This document shows, piece after piece, positions 35,363 to 46,553 of a stretch of 64,000 nucleotides of DNA. The notes under the pieces were generated by a model, which ran no database searches, was not told the DNA's origin, and was given only the letters and a program-made list of their open reading frames with translations. Made by a program: the position numbers and the translations under genes. The stretch is taken from assembly GCA_001792895.1 (NCBI GenBank), contig MARA01000043.1, positions 186,001-250,000 of the forward strand, in the 5' to 3' direction. Each line of letters opens with the position of its first letter. The stretch's first letter is position 1. Origin of the DNA: Lentinus brumalis (Eukaryota > Basidiomycota > Agaricomycetes > Polyporales > Polyporaceae).

Positions 35363-37770
35363 GACGAGCAGTCCGTCATCGACATAGAAGGTGAGGGGTG
35401 TGCGGGGCGGGGAGTCCGCTTCGACGGGACAGAGGACATGCAGCGCGGGGGAGAGATAGATGTTGGTCAATACCGGAGACAGCGCTGAGCCCTGGCCGGC
35501 GCCGACGCCCGGTGCCGCGTAGGTGCGTTCTGAGGTGCGCGTGCCCCAGACGAAGCGAGTGGAGCGGTTGAGGAGGTAGGAGCGGAAGAAGTTCTGGTAC
35601 GCTCCAGCAAAGCCGTAGCGTGCCAGAATGCGGATGAGCATGTCATGCTGCATCGAGGGAAAGAACTGCGCAACGTCAAAGGCCAGGCAGCCCGTGACGA
35701 GGCGGTTCTTCCAGCCTGATCGGATGTGGTGCGTGAGTGCGACAGCTGCGTCGACAGTCGACCGTTGTTTGCAGCCGCCCATCTGGTTGGGGTGAAGGAG
35801 TTGCAGGGCGTTGCAGTCGAAGTGTAGGCGTTCAGCCAGCATCCGCTCGCATAGCTTGCCGATGCAGCTGAGCAGGACGATGGGCCGGTAAGCCTTGACG
35901 CGGGAGTAGTCGGGCTTGTGCGGCTTGGGGATGATGACGGAGACTGCCGTCTTGAATGCCTCTGGCCAGTGCCCAAGCCGCAGGCAGGCATTGAAGAGCT
36001 CGAGCAGCACGTCCGTGACGTCGTGCGTGATCTCCCCGGTATCGTCCTTGAAGCCGGGGAGCCGGGTGAGGGCGCGGATGTGCATCCAGCGCACATGGTC
36101 GCCACCGGGCGAGGAGTTCGGCGCGGTTTTGAGCTGATCCAGAAGTTCAGCGCGGGAGAAGGGGTGAACGGGCGGGTGGGTGGCTGCGGGACAGCAGGCT
36201 CGTCGAGAATGGAGTGGTCGACAGGCCGGTCCACAGCCGAGTGGAAGTTCCGGTGTAGAGCGTCGAAGAGCTCCGCGTCAGAGGTGACAGCGCGACCCTG
36301 GTCGACGATGGTGGTAGTGGTTGGCAGCGGACGCGGCCGCGTCCAGGACATGAGGTCCCAGACGCGCCGCTGGGTGTCGGCAACCTCGACGATTTGGCCG
36401 TCGAAGAATGTGCGTTTGGCGGCCTTGGCGGCGGACCGCATGCGGTGTCGGGCGTCGCGCAGCGCTCTTGTTGAGGCGGCTGCCCGGGCCCGAAGCGCGA
36501 CGGTGTAGAAGTCGAGGATGGCGGTCTGCGTCGCAGCATCGCAGACGAGGCCGTCGTCATCGGGGAAGATGGAGAGCGCGTCGTGCGCTACACGGCGGGC
36601 GTCCGGCGAGGCGAGGTGCCAGGATGGCTCGCGAGCCAGGAGAGAGGCTGCGGTGTCCTCGGCAGTGGCGTGGTCGAGTATGACGCGGCGCAGAGATGAG
36701 CGGGCGATATTGAGGTCGCGCGCGTAGGACCGGTCGTCCAGGGCAGCCCACGCCCGGGATGCAGACGTACAGGACCCGTCCCACCAGCGCCGAGAGCGGT
36801 CGCAGATGTCCGGGACCACTGCATTGCCATTCCAAGCCCAGGCGAAGGCAGACATGAGGCGGTTGACGCGGCGGTCAAGCTCGTCGACAGAGTCGATGCG
36901 GGCGGGTGAGACGAAGATCATGTCGTAGAACACATCTTCGACGAACTCGGCATTGAGCTCGCTGTTGCGAGGGCTGATGGTGGCCGTGTGCTCGCCCGCT
37001 GCCCGCATGAACGGAACGCGGGCGAGGAGGGGTGCGTGGTCGGAACCGAGCCGCCAGTGACTGCGGACGGCCACTTCCAAGTCTTCACCGGCCGGCCCGA
37101 AGACGAGGTCAATGACAGAGCGGCGGAGCGTGAGGTTGTGTGGAAAATGGGTGGGCGTGTTGGCCGGAGAGAGGAGGACGTGCCCCAGTGCCATGGAGAG
37201 CTCCACGACCTCCTGAACGCGTGCCGCAGAGGACGTCTGGTCAGGTCGGAGGCGGGAGTCCCACAGAAGAGCGTGAGTGTTGAAGTCTCCGCCGCAGAGG
37301 TCGATGCCGGCCAGGGCGTCGGGCTGCGATAGGAGGTATGAGACGGCGGCATTGTCGGTGTCGTTGTAGACATTGAGGATGTCGATGGTCGCGACACCAG
37401 GGTGGAGGGAGACCGCGACGCGCATCGCATCGCGATGTTTGATTTCACTCGCCAAGCGAGCTGCAGCTCGAGGCCAGCGGGAGCGGTTGATATATACGAC
37501 GACGCGGGCCGCGTACTGAGGTGAGACGAGCGTCCACTTTGGGTGGTGCTGCGTTCCTAGGAGGTTGTTAGCATCGTCGACGCGCTCATGCGGGCCGAGG
37601 GCAGAGCGCGCCGACACAGATGTGACTTTGATGATACCGTAGTATGGTTCCTGCACGCAGAGAACGTCCACTTTATCTGAGAAGAAGTCCAGGGCGGCCG
37701 AAGCCACCGCAGGAGAGTGATTGACATTAAAGAACGCCACATTGATACAATGCTCGCCCGGTGTGATCAT
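35363..37770 (-). CDS. LINE ORF2, 5' part: APE endonuclease and reverse transcriptase palm
   Basis: Begins at MITPGEHCINVAFFNVN, eight bases after the ORF1 stop, a spacing that suits reinitiation. The APE-type endonuclease shows FFNVN, CVQEPYYG, GGDFNTH and SDHAPL, which are the metal and catalytic residues. The RT has FDVAQFFPSM (motif A), GSALSPVLTNIYL and FYVDDGLL (motif C). A missing base in a C-run at 36161-36164 shifts the frame between RPFTP and FSRAELLDQL. The part stops at the nested inverted-repeat element. Together with 32079-34123 it makes one ORF2 of ordinary Tad-like length. Confidence 0.88.
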
Positions 37771-37778
37771 AAATTCAA

Positions 37779-40223
37779 CTAGCGTGAAGAATGGACCGCC
37801 CTCCCGCCCGTGTCAAGCTCACTGGGGGACGCATCGTGTGAGAAGAGGCAGACAGACGTTGGGCCGAAACGTACCTGTCTGCCATCATGTGAAGGTCGCT
37901 TGCCGGCGGCGCGCGATGAGCTGCCGCCGGAGCTGTGGCGGTCAAACGCGCCGGGGATGTACTGGCGGTTTCCCTGGGAGTCGACGACACCGACCGAGCC
38001 AGAAGGCTGCGCGTCGCGGCTGTTGACGAAGACGATGCCCGGTGCCGCCGCCGCCGTGGAAGGCAGGCGTTGGGCCGGGGCAGAGCGTGCAGGAGCTGGG
38101 GTGTCCGGGGCGAGGCGACGGCGAGCGTCGCGGACATCGCGGTAGAGGGCGTGGATGCGCTCCTGGTCGAAGCGCGCGCCATAGAACGGGCACGCCTCGT
38201 CGGTGGCCTCGTGAAGCTGGTCGCAGTTGATGCAGACCGGCGGGGTGTCGCAGCGCCCAGCGGCATGGGCGCCGCTCGCCTGGCAGCACTGCGCGTAGCT
38301 GAGGTGGTTGCGGGAGTTGTGGCTGCCGCCGCAGTGGGCGCACGCCGTGTTGCCCTTCTTGCAGCGGGAGGTGGGGTGGCCCCAGGCGAAGCAGCGTCCG
38401 CACTGGGGGACCGTCTTCTTGGAGACCATGATCTCGCCGCGCGAGGTGCCGTTGCGGAAGATGACGGGGCGCCCCTTCACGACACGCGCGAGGGAGCCCT
38501 GGGCGTCGTCGGTGACGTCGATGATGAGGGTGTTGGTGTCCGCGTACTTGGGAGTCGGCTTGATCCAGCGGGCCGCGATGATGAACGGGCGAACGTCGTC
38601 CCACTCGGGGCACGACGGGAGAGCCTCGTCCGCGACGTCGGACGCGACGAGCTCCGTGCGTTCAGCGGTGTCGTCCCGACACTCGACCGCCCGGAAGGCG
38701 ACCGAGATGTGGTAGGAGAACCGCGACGCGACGACGGAGGGAAGAGAGCGGTGCGCGAGACCGGCGGCGGTCTGGCGCACCACGGCGATGGCGTTGTCGT
38801 CCGGCGGGGCAGACAGCACGACGGTGAGGTTGCCCGCGCGCGTTGAGAAGCGTGCCGACGTAGCCCGGAGGCCGTCGGCGCGCTGGCGCTCGAAGTGGGT
38901 GTTGATGGTGGAGGTGAGAACCCCCTCGTGGGGGCGCGCCTTGATGTCCAGCTTCGGGGTGAAAGACACACGCACCAGCCGGTCAGCCTGTGCCGGCGTA
39001 GTGCCGCGCCAGGCCGTAGGTGTGTTGCGCCTGTTGCTGGAGCGCGACCGTCCGCGTGCGGACGGTGCATGGGCAGGGGCGTCAGTGATACGCGAGGCCA
39101 AGGACGGCTTGCGCGGGGGTGCCGGTCCAGCGTTGGTGCCCGAGAGGGCCGCGTGGAGCTTGATGATGTCCGCCGGGGATGGCTCGTAGCCGTACTCGCG
39201 AGCGGCGGTCTGGCGGAGCTCCGCGAGGTCCGAGATGTCGATGGTGACCGGCGCCGCAGCGCGCAGCGGGTGGGGTGAGTCGCGCCGTCCCCGCTTCCGG
39301 GCTTGTTGCGGAGAGCGGGACAGCGCGGTGCGCTCCATGGGTTCCGGGCGCTTGGGCGCGGGACGGGGCGGAGTGCTCGGCCAGCGGACTGGCGCGGGCA
39401 AGGGGCCCGCCGCCGTGTCGTCGATGTCCATGCCCGCTTCTTCGCGGGCGGGGGTGCTTGGGGCTTGAGGTGGCGGGGCCGCGCCGTCGAGGGCTGCCCG
39501 AAGGCGGGCGTTCTCCTCCTGGAGGGCGCGTAGAGCCTGTGCTTGATGGCCGGACACCGAGTCGAAGTGCTCGCTTGTGTCGAGGGTGGATAGGACCGTG
39601 TCGTTGAGCGCGTCGAGCGCGAATACGAGCGGGATGGAGAGGAGCAGGAGCTCGCGGGTGGAGGTGGTCGCGGCCGCCGCGTAGGCGGCCCGGTTTTTGG
39701 CGAGGAAGCCGCGGATGGTGTCCACGGACTGGGCGAAGGAGAGCAGGACGCCCCTCCAGCCGTCGCTCGCGTCGATGTCCTCCGGAGAGAGGGTCACCGT
39801 GTTGAAGGTACGCTCCGGCGTGAGAGGCCGCATCAGCGGATGGGTCTCAGCCGGGGTCGGGGAGGGGGAAGCGTGCATGGAGGCGCTGGCACCTTGAAGC
39901 GCCGTGCCGGGGTGTATCGAATCGATGGATGGGACGGGAGACTCACGAGTAGCCTGGGGGTCCTCCGTCTCGTCCATGGGCACGCCGTCGACGTCGTCGG
40001 CGCTGCCCTCAGGTGTTGGGGTCCCGTCGTCCGAGTGGATGGAGTTGGGGTCGATGAGGATGGGGTACGGAGAGTGGAGGCGGTTCGTACCCGGGCGGAT
40101 GGCGCGGTGCGCGGTGCGAACAGGCTCGCCGGTGGCGGAGTTCACGGGTGACGGATCGTATGGGGCATACCGATCCGGGCTCGGGCTGGGTAGGCGGTGG
40201 GACCGCCCAGGGGGGTCGGCCAT
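37779..40223 (-). CDS. LINE ORF1, gag-like nucleic-acid-binding protein
   Basis: Uninterrupted 814-residue frame, MADPPGRSHRLPSPSPDRYA to VHSSR. The N-terminal half is proline- and serine-rich and low in complexity, with a possible coiled coil around HQAQALRALQEENARLRAAL. The central part (residues ~430-600) resembles the RNA-binding region of LINE gag proteins. The C-terminal part has three zinc-knuckle-like clusters: CGRCFAWGHPTSRC, CAHCGGSHNSRNH...C and CINCDQLHEATDEAC. The protein would coat LINE RNA. The intact frame is a sign of youth. Confidence 0.9.
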   Translation of the reverse strand: MADPPGRSHRLPSPSPDRYAPYDPSPVNSATGEPVRTAHRAIRPGTNRLHSPYPILIDPNSIHSDDGTPTPEGSADDVDGVPMDETEDPQATRESPVPSIDSIHPGTALQGASASMHASPSPTPAETHPLMRPLTPERTFNTVTLSPEDIDASDGWRGVLLSFAQSVDTIRGFLAKNRAAYAAAATTSTRELLLLSIPLVFALDALNDTVLSTLDTSEHFDSVSGHQAQALRALQEENARLRAALDGAAPPPQAPSTPAREEAGMDIDDTAAGPLPAPVRWPSTPPRPAPKRPEPMERTALSRSPQQARKRGRRDSPHPLRAAAPVTIDISDLAELRQTAAREYGYEPSPADIIKLHAALSGTNAGPAPPRKPSLASRITDAPAHAPSARGRSRSSNRRNTPTAWRGTTPAQADRLVRVSFTPKLDIKARPHEGVLTSTINTHFERQRADGLRATSARFSTRAGNLTVVLSAPPDDNAIAVVRQTAAGLAHRSLPSVVASRFSYHISVAFRAVECRDDTAERTELVASDVADEALPSCPEWDDVRPFIIAARWIKPTPKYADTNTLIIDVTDDAQGSLARVVKGRPVIFRNGTSRGEIMVSKKTVPQCGRCFAWGHPTSRCKKGNTACAHCGGSHNSRNHLSYAQCCQASGAHAAGRCDTPPVCINCDQLHEATDEACPFYGARFDQERIHALYRDVRDARRRLAPDTPAPARSAPAQRLPSTAAAAPGIVFVNSRDAQPSGSVGVVDSQGNRQYIPGAFDRHSSGGSSSRAAGKRPSHDGRQVRFGPTSVCLFSHDASPSELDTGGRAVHSSR

Positions 40224-40321
40224 GACCTGTGGGAAGCGCAGTTAGACTGCGAGGAAGGCGAGGGAAGGGATCGGCCGAGCGTCTAAGGAAGCAGATGGTG
40301 GTACGAGGTCAAGATGCGATG

Positions 40322-40336
40322 CGGCAGACGTGAGTC
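40322..40336. repeat. LINE target-site duplication, right copy
   Basis: CGGCAGACGTGAGTC, identical to 31915-31929, at the 5' end of the LINE. It forms part of the THVCRR codons of F-box gene C1. Confidence 0.93.
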
Positions 40337-40749
40337 AGAACGATCCTAGAGTGTAGTTGTTCTGTCACTCGCGGCTCTTTGTATCCGCTGACGCGGATGT
40401 CGGTGCCCTCTGACGGAAGGCAGCGGTGAAAGATCATTCCCAAGACCTCAGCGGAAGGGCATTGATTGAGGTGTAGCTGTTGATGCCACGTCGAGTGATC
40501 GCAAGGATGACAGCCACCGTCCCTTCTATGTGCTTGAGCTGTATTTCATGTGAGCTATTAACACGACGGTAGAGCGCGAGCAAACACACATCGTCCAAGC
40601 TACGCCATTCACGAGAAGCATGGTACATCAGTGAACTACTTGACATGATCCGAAGGAAGTTGCATCACTCACTCCAATCGCGCATAATACTGCTGTAGTG
40701 CGTGTAGCAACCTCTCAGATAGTGATTCAGGGTTAGTTTCTTCTGTCAT
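40322..40749 (-). pseudogene. F-box gene C1, 5' part, cut off by a LINE
   Basis: Exon 1 (ATG at 40749) encodes ESLSERLLHALQQYYARLE, like C2 exon 1. After a GTGAGT intron, exon 2 has IQLKHIEGTVAVILAITRRG and then the F-box core up to RIVLTHVCR, where the LINE begins. A single-base deletion near 40453 breaks the frame inside the F-box (INALP to EVLGMIF). The rest of the gene is at 30580-31929. From 40750 to 41267 only the C1-C2 spacer is seen, with no gene. Confidence 0.8.
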
Positions 40750-41267
40750 ACTAGGCCTAGCCAGCATCGATGGGCAGGAAGAAGAAGAACCTCTGACGCT
40801 TCGCGCGACTCCGATCTAAGGTCCGCGCCTGTCGGTCCGGCGCGAGCACATACATAACCCTCACCGATGCTCCTCAGCCTGACCCACACGTCTCACGAAG
40901 ACCTCTTTCTTATCGTATGGGGATATGCACGGTAGATGTCTGACACTCTGCAGCTGTGCACAAGACGTGACGAAGCGTATACCTATGGAGCGCAGGTCGG
41001 AATCGATCCTGTGGGAGGCGGGCGCGAACGACGGCGATTCGCAGAACTATGCTTGAGGTGACTCGCCGCATCATTGCATACGTGAAGTCAATCCACTTTT
41101 ATTGCCGTGCATACGAGCTTTGCTGTGTATTCATCCTGTACTCGCGCACGATAAGTTGGTCCAGTGTCGGTCATGTGGAAGACAGTACGAATTGTAACCA
41201 ACTGAGGATGATGGTTAGTCGGATGCTGATGAAGTACGTAGGGTGACTTACGAAGGTCGACGGGAGC

Positions 41268-43037
41268 TCAAGATCGCCACTCATATATGTGGTGGACAGG
41301 GTCTACTCCGGGTATCGTCATGGGAGGCTCGCATTCCAGACACGAGCACATCTGCGCATCCTTGGCTTGATCCGGCAACGTGTCGAGATCGGACACTGCG
41401 CCGCTTTTCCCGCTGCGGTGAAACACGAGTGTGCGCAGCGACGGGGCGCTGACACGTAATGCCAGCCGCGACGGGAACTCCGCGTCAGCTGACCATAGCT
41501 GGAGCTCTTGCAGGTTGGGCGACCTCTCCAATGCAGCAGAGATCGCGTGTACATAGGCATCGCGCCGTTCGGCCAAGGCTTCCGTCACGATCGGCACATC
41601 TCCGACGTCGACAAAGGATAACTTCGCCAGAGAAGGCATGGGCTCGTCTGCAAGCAGGTGCACAGCGAGCCGCGCGTGAAGGGTGTGCGAGCGGTAGCGG
41701 AGGTCGACGATGCTGTCGAACGGGATGAGCGACTTCATGAGGTGTATCGCGTGGTCGTGGCTCGCGATCGGGTACTCCTTGAAGTCGAGCAGCAGCATGG
41801 ACGAAGGTCCGGACGCGCGTATGACGAGCCGGCCGATCGTATGGTCAATCGAGAGCGTGTCGAGCCCGGATGTAAAGGGGAGTTTCGGGAAGGGGCGTAG
41901 ATCGCTGAGCGCGCGGAACGCGTACACGCCGTTGACACGCAGGGTGACTGCGGCCGGGAGGAGAAGGTACTGCAGGAGACGCCGCATGGAGAGGTGCGAT
42001 TGATTGATCCGAGGACGAGCATGCGCAGGTGTGGGAGCGCGACAGCGTGGTCCATAGGGACACCGCTTGCACGGCCGATGTAGATGTCGACGAGAATGAG
42101 TTCCTCGAGAGCGGTGCAGCGGCCGAGGAAAGCGAGAAGGGTGACGAGGGAGACGGGCGTGCCTTGGGTGATGTGAAGATGGGTGAGGATGCTGTATGGA
42201 ATGACGGGGAGCCAGCACATGCCACGAAGGATGAGCATCTTGAGACGAGGCGTAGGACCTGGGAAGAGGACCGGGGACATGTCAAGGTCGATGTTTGGGC
42301 GACTCTCGTCAAAGGGACGAGCATCCGTAACGATGCACAGCCGCTCCAAATTCTCCGCATCGAATGGGAATTCTGGCGCAGTCGAAGGGATGACCGACCG
42401 GCGTTCTCGGGGAATACTCAAGTGAAGATCGCGTATCCTAGCGCCGTGTGGAATGAGTGTCCTCCCTGCATCACGGCACAATGTCTGCTTGACGTAGACC
42501 TGGAGGGACATCTCTCCGGAGCGTGCGAGGAATGAAGAAGAAGAGTCATGACAGAATTCGTCGATGACGGTCCAGAGCGAGGCCATGTCTAGTGCGACAA
42601 GTCTCCACCGTCGGCAGACGTGAGTCAGAGCGGTCCGAGAGCGCACTTCTTCTGCGATCCGTGGCTCTTCGTAGCCGCTGAAGCGCAGGCCCCGACCCTC
42701 CGACGGGAGGAAGTTTTGGAAGACTATCCCGAGGACCTCGGCAGGGAGGGTGTTGATAGGGGCGTAGCTATTGATGCCACTTCTCGCGAAGGCAAGAATT
42801 GCGGACGCTGTCCCTTCCAAGTGCTTGAGCTGTGAGTCATCGTGAGCGAGCAGCACGCCGGAGAGAGCATTGGCAAACATACAACGTCCAATCTACGAAA
42901 TCCACAAGAAAAACTTGAGTTACTACCCGTGACAAAAATCGAAAGATCGTTGTGACTCACTCCAATCTCGTGTGAGAGTCCTGCAGGGCATGCAGCAGCC
43001 TCTCGGCCTGGTAGACGGGGTCAATTTCTTCGCTCAT
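41268..43037 (-). CDS. F-box/leucine-rich protein, family C, frameshifted (C2)
   Basis: Close tandem paralogue of C1. Exon 1 (ATG at 43037) gives MSEEIDPVYQAERLLHALQD; a GTGAGT intron follows. The F-box is INTLPAEVLGIVFQNFLPSE to ALTHVCRRWRLVALDMASLW, the usual basidiomycete F-box ending. Irregular leucine-rich strands follow (LERLCIVTDAR, LRMLVLG, LRTLVFHRSG), ending PVHHIYEWRS. Relative to C1 one base is missing at 42010/42011, inside LRMLVL, and another near 42830-42880 at the start of exon 2. With those two bases the frame would be open for roughly 560 residues. It is either newly dead or affected by sequence errors. Its THVCRR codons preserve the unoccupied LINE site. Confidence 0.75.
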
Positions 43038-44228
43038 CATCGTTTTTTGCGAGCGTCGATGTCGGCGGATGAGGAGAAGATTGAGAGTTTGTGGCGGTGT
43101 AGAGACGTTTATACAACCAGTCTTCGATCTAAGATCCGCGTTTCTCCCACCTGTCGATCCGGTGAGAGGAATGTAATGCCCCCTTGCGTCGCTCACAGAA
43201 ACGTCTCTCTTATACTTAACGTCCGTCCAGGGTCAACGGAACACGACCCAATGGGACATACGTACCGACGACAAACTGCCGCCTGCGAAGCAACTCGGCA
43301 GCGATGAGCGATCTCCGCACGTGTGGTCCAGTTGGGGCCTGCCCGGCCTGGCTGGCCTCAAGCCACTTGGCATCGCGTCTTCTGTACGTGCGATTATGTC
43401 TTGGGACGCGTTGCGGCCAGATCAGTAAGTACTACTGTGATACGGCGGATATTAGTTCGGATCATACTGTGGAGGATTGTAGAGCCTAAAATTGGCTCAG
43501 AGCCGCAAGCCCTCCCGCGTGAAGGTGAACTCTCGAGTCTCGACATACTTCCACTTACTTATTGCAAGATGGAGAGCGACAACAAAGACGGAGAAGGGCA
43601 GCCGCACCGTGCACGGATCAAGTTCAAGTCCGGCCTCCCGGACCTGGTACTTTCCCGCGGTGCACAGCCACTTCACTCAGGCCCCAACGTTAACCAACTG
43701 ATCAGCAGCTTTCGTGATCTCTGACTCCTGAGTTCGTCTTGAGTGTTATGTGACTCAAGGCCTTTTATGTGCGCATGAACAGATTGATTAACACGGGACC
43801 AAATTCGTCGTTTAGGTTGTTTTCAGATCCCCGATGGTATCCGTCGACGGACGTGATACCCAGTACGAGAACGGTGTCCGGACTCCATTGTGGCCGCCTG
43901 ATTCTCTATGAAGCAGTTGTATCGGTCAGCCATCGATTGAGAATCCCGAGTCAGGGACAATGTATACGTCTACCCCTGGGCCTATGCACGACTTCAAAGA
44001 GGATCCACTGCCCTTACAGTTTACTCATGAAGCCCTTCCTGATTTGCCCTCAGCGAGACGGATGGCGAGTACAACTATGCTTACCGCATTCATATGCGTG
44101 TAAGAACTACAACAACTGGATAGGACGGTTCCTAACGCATACTGGAGAATCGAGATTGTAATTCTTCTGCCGTTGCCACGAAGATGTTGTCAGCGACATG
44201 TAACGAGCGCGGAAACGATGAAGCCAAC
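43038..44228. other. Intergenic stretch without a recognised gene
   Basis: About 1.2 kb between C2 and dead B5. Short open frames exist on the plus strand (near 43320-43730) but none resembles a family in the window or one I know. Confidence 0.4.
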
Positions 44229-45797
44229 CTATTCCCGATATCGGCACACCAGCCGATGCTTGGGCCAATGCGCTCGCTGACAGTGAGAGTCACAATCTGC
44301 AAGTAGACGGTGATATGAGCGAGGCTCAAGCCCTTTCTCGCGGCCTGAAGCGCCTCTTCCCGATCCTCGCTGTGTTCGTAGAGAATGACGTACGCGTACG
44401 TATGCTCCGAGTTTCGTCGCAGAACCTCGCGAGCGTAGTTTGCTGCCGCGTCTGATTGCCCAGTAAGAACGAGGTGCTCCAACGCGAGGACATCGGCCAT
44501 GTTGAGATGCGACGGATCTCCGCGGCCCTTGAGAACTTGAGCCGTTTCAGGCAGAAGCGAGTACCAAACGTCGAGCCCGGAGAGGACACCTGTCTTGGGA
44601 TACGGCAGGTGGTCCTCGTTGTAGATGAACGGGCCGTTCAACAGCACGTGCGCCATCCCGACCCCGAATTCATAGAAGTCACCGTCCTGCGATAGCTCCC
44701 ACAGCAGCTTGTGTAGCATGGCCGTGTACGTCTGGATGGCGGCCCGCTCATGCGCCGGCGGAGGGTCCCACTGCAGGAGTTCAGAGTAGTCGACAAGCTC
44801 GACTGTCCCCCAGGAGAAAGATGCCCGGAGGTCGATTTGCGATCGACTGCGGGGAGGCCACAGAAGACCCATGCAGCGACGCAACGGAGAGCGACGTCTC
44901 TACTGTGGAGCAGGACGGCCAGGAAGTCGAGGATCCGCGCTCTAGTCTCGCTTTCCTCCGGAGGACAGATCTGTGCGCAGCTGATGAGAAGGGGGATGGC
45001 GTGTATGACGAGGTCGTAGGATGTCCTGGAAGCAGGGTCCTCGAGAGCATCGAGAGCCACCTTTGCGACGAAGGCAACGGGTATTCCCCTGGCAAAACTA
45101 GATTCGGCCGTGGCACGAAAGGTGTCAACTCCAATGCAATGACACAACGTTATCAAGAGCAGCTCGTCGCTGTCTTCGTGACTCTTCCACGGGACCACTC
45201 GGCCAGGATGAACGGGAGAGCGTTCAGGATCCCCGATCTGGTCCCGTCGTCTCCGTTTCGCACCAGTACGGAGAGTAGTACACGGACCACAGACGGCGTC
45301 ATCATTTCTGCCACGCATAGAACTTCCGCTAGCAGATACCCTGCACATGAGAGCGTTCAGTCGTCGATATGAGCCTTAGGTGAAACCTGAACGGCTAACC
45401 GCGTGCAAGAAGGCCATGGCACAGGGCGGCGTCGGCTCACAACATGATCCATATATACCCGATGACGTCGCAAACTGTCCACTTTTCCTGGTGACGGGAA
45501 CGAGCGCGGTCGAATACGTACAACAGCTTTTTAGAAATCTCCGGTAGCCGGGCGTGCAGTTTTCGTAATCCGCGTCTTGTCGAGGCCGCTTTTTTGCAGT
45601 GGTGCATAACGTTACTAAGTGCGCAGTAGCGGCAGATACGACGTGTCGTACTTACTTCCTATCCCCAGACGGCGGCATACCGGATATAAGGTACTGCCGC
45701 CTGCTCTCAGTGGTCTGTTGGAGACAATCTGACATATGTCCGTGTACAACTCCTCCAACAGGCCTTGCAACGTCGCATCAGTGTTACTGGGATTCAT
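44229..45797 (-). pseudogene. MYND-type family B gene with internal deletion (B5)
   Basis: Exon 1 (45656-45797, MNPSNTDATLQGLLEELYTD), exon 2 (45400-45588) and much of exon 3 are present. Exon 2 has an in-frame TGA where paralogues have Cys before ADA. Exon 3 has frameshifts near 45190 and at 44807-44811 (a C5 where six fit). At ITVYLQ (near 44304) the sequence jumps directly to the last exon CDSHCQRAHWPKH, so the end of exon 3, all of exon 4 and the first half of the MYND finger are deleted, about 0.9 kb. B6 on the other side of SKN7-like is its closest relative, in the opposite orientation. From 45798 to 46553 no gene was seen. Confidence 0.82.
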
Positions 45798-46513
45798 TGC
45801 AGCAAGAGAGCTACATCCGAATGGTCAATGCTAACGGTCGACGATCTGTGAATTAGGATAATCACTCACAACTTCAATCATTTAAGGGTAAGGATGTCGG
45901 TGAGGAAGACATACCTTCGTTCGTTGGCAGGACGACCTTCGGTGGCGTGGCTGTGTCCCTCCGAAAAACCCCGCCACGCTGAGTCGGTGTCCCCTTGCGA
46001 AGTTGATTATCAGAGCCACGAGGGCAGAAGTAAGACAGGCATGGTATTTGGGTGGCCACTACGTACAAGTACAGGTGAATACAAAGCACCGGTCATATGC
46101 ATGAAACAAAAAAGGGGATAACATATCGACTCCACGTTTGCGTTTTGCGTATGCACGTACGACGGGTATGTAACTGCGAACATCCGACTGTGAACGTCCG
46201 TACGAGAGCGAGTCAGGTTAAGTTTGTTTGTGACGAGGCCCCAGCCAGCCTGGGTGGCACCGAAAGGATGGGCTGGCGAGCGAAAACGTCTAGGCCCCAT
46301 GCGTGTCCCGCCCCGGAAGATCGGACTCGGAGCATCCACGGCCTCGACGACGCTCCTCAGCGAGGCCCCGTCCCGGGTAATATCACGCCGTAGGAAGCTG
46401 TCCCCACAGATCCCGCAGCGACGCGCCAGGCCTCTCACGCCCAACCACGTCCACCCATGTCCCAGAGTCCAGCCGACTCCGACTTCAACGCATACACCCT
46501 CCGGCGGAGTCGG

Positions 46514-46534
46514 AGCAGCAGCAGCAGCAGCAGC
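46514..46534. repeat. AGC trinucleotide repeat downstream of the SKN7-like gene
   Basis: About seven AGC units just beyond the stop codon, in the probable 3' UTR on the minus strand. Confidence 0.8.
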
Positions 46535-46553
46535 ACCTCCACCCGCCCCGCCC

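Larger units (their letters stand above)
31930..40321 (-). mobile_element. Tad-like non-LTR retrotransposon (LINE), 8.4 kb, with nested insertion
   Basis: The element reads on the minus strand from 40321 to 31930. It has a short 5' region, ORF1 (gag-like, 37779-40223), ORF2 (APE endonuclease, reverse transcriptase, RNase H) and a 13-base poly(A) tail at 31930-31942. A 15 bp target-site duplication flanks it exactly. The order ORF1, endonuclease, RT, RNase H and the fungal host fit the Tad1 clade. ORF1 is fully open. ORF2 has one missing base near 36161 and a 1.24 kb inverted-repeat insertion, so this copy is probably not autonomous now. Little other decay suggests a fairly recent insertion. 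The target was the F-box gene C1. Confidence 0.93.

Noticed and set aside
37935..38846. 303-codon plus-strand open frame
   Set aside because: Antisense of LINE ORF1 in GC-rich DNA; no family resemblance.
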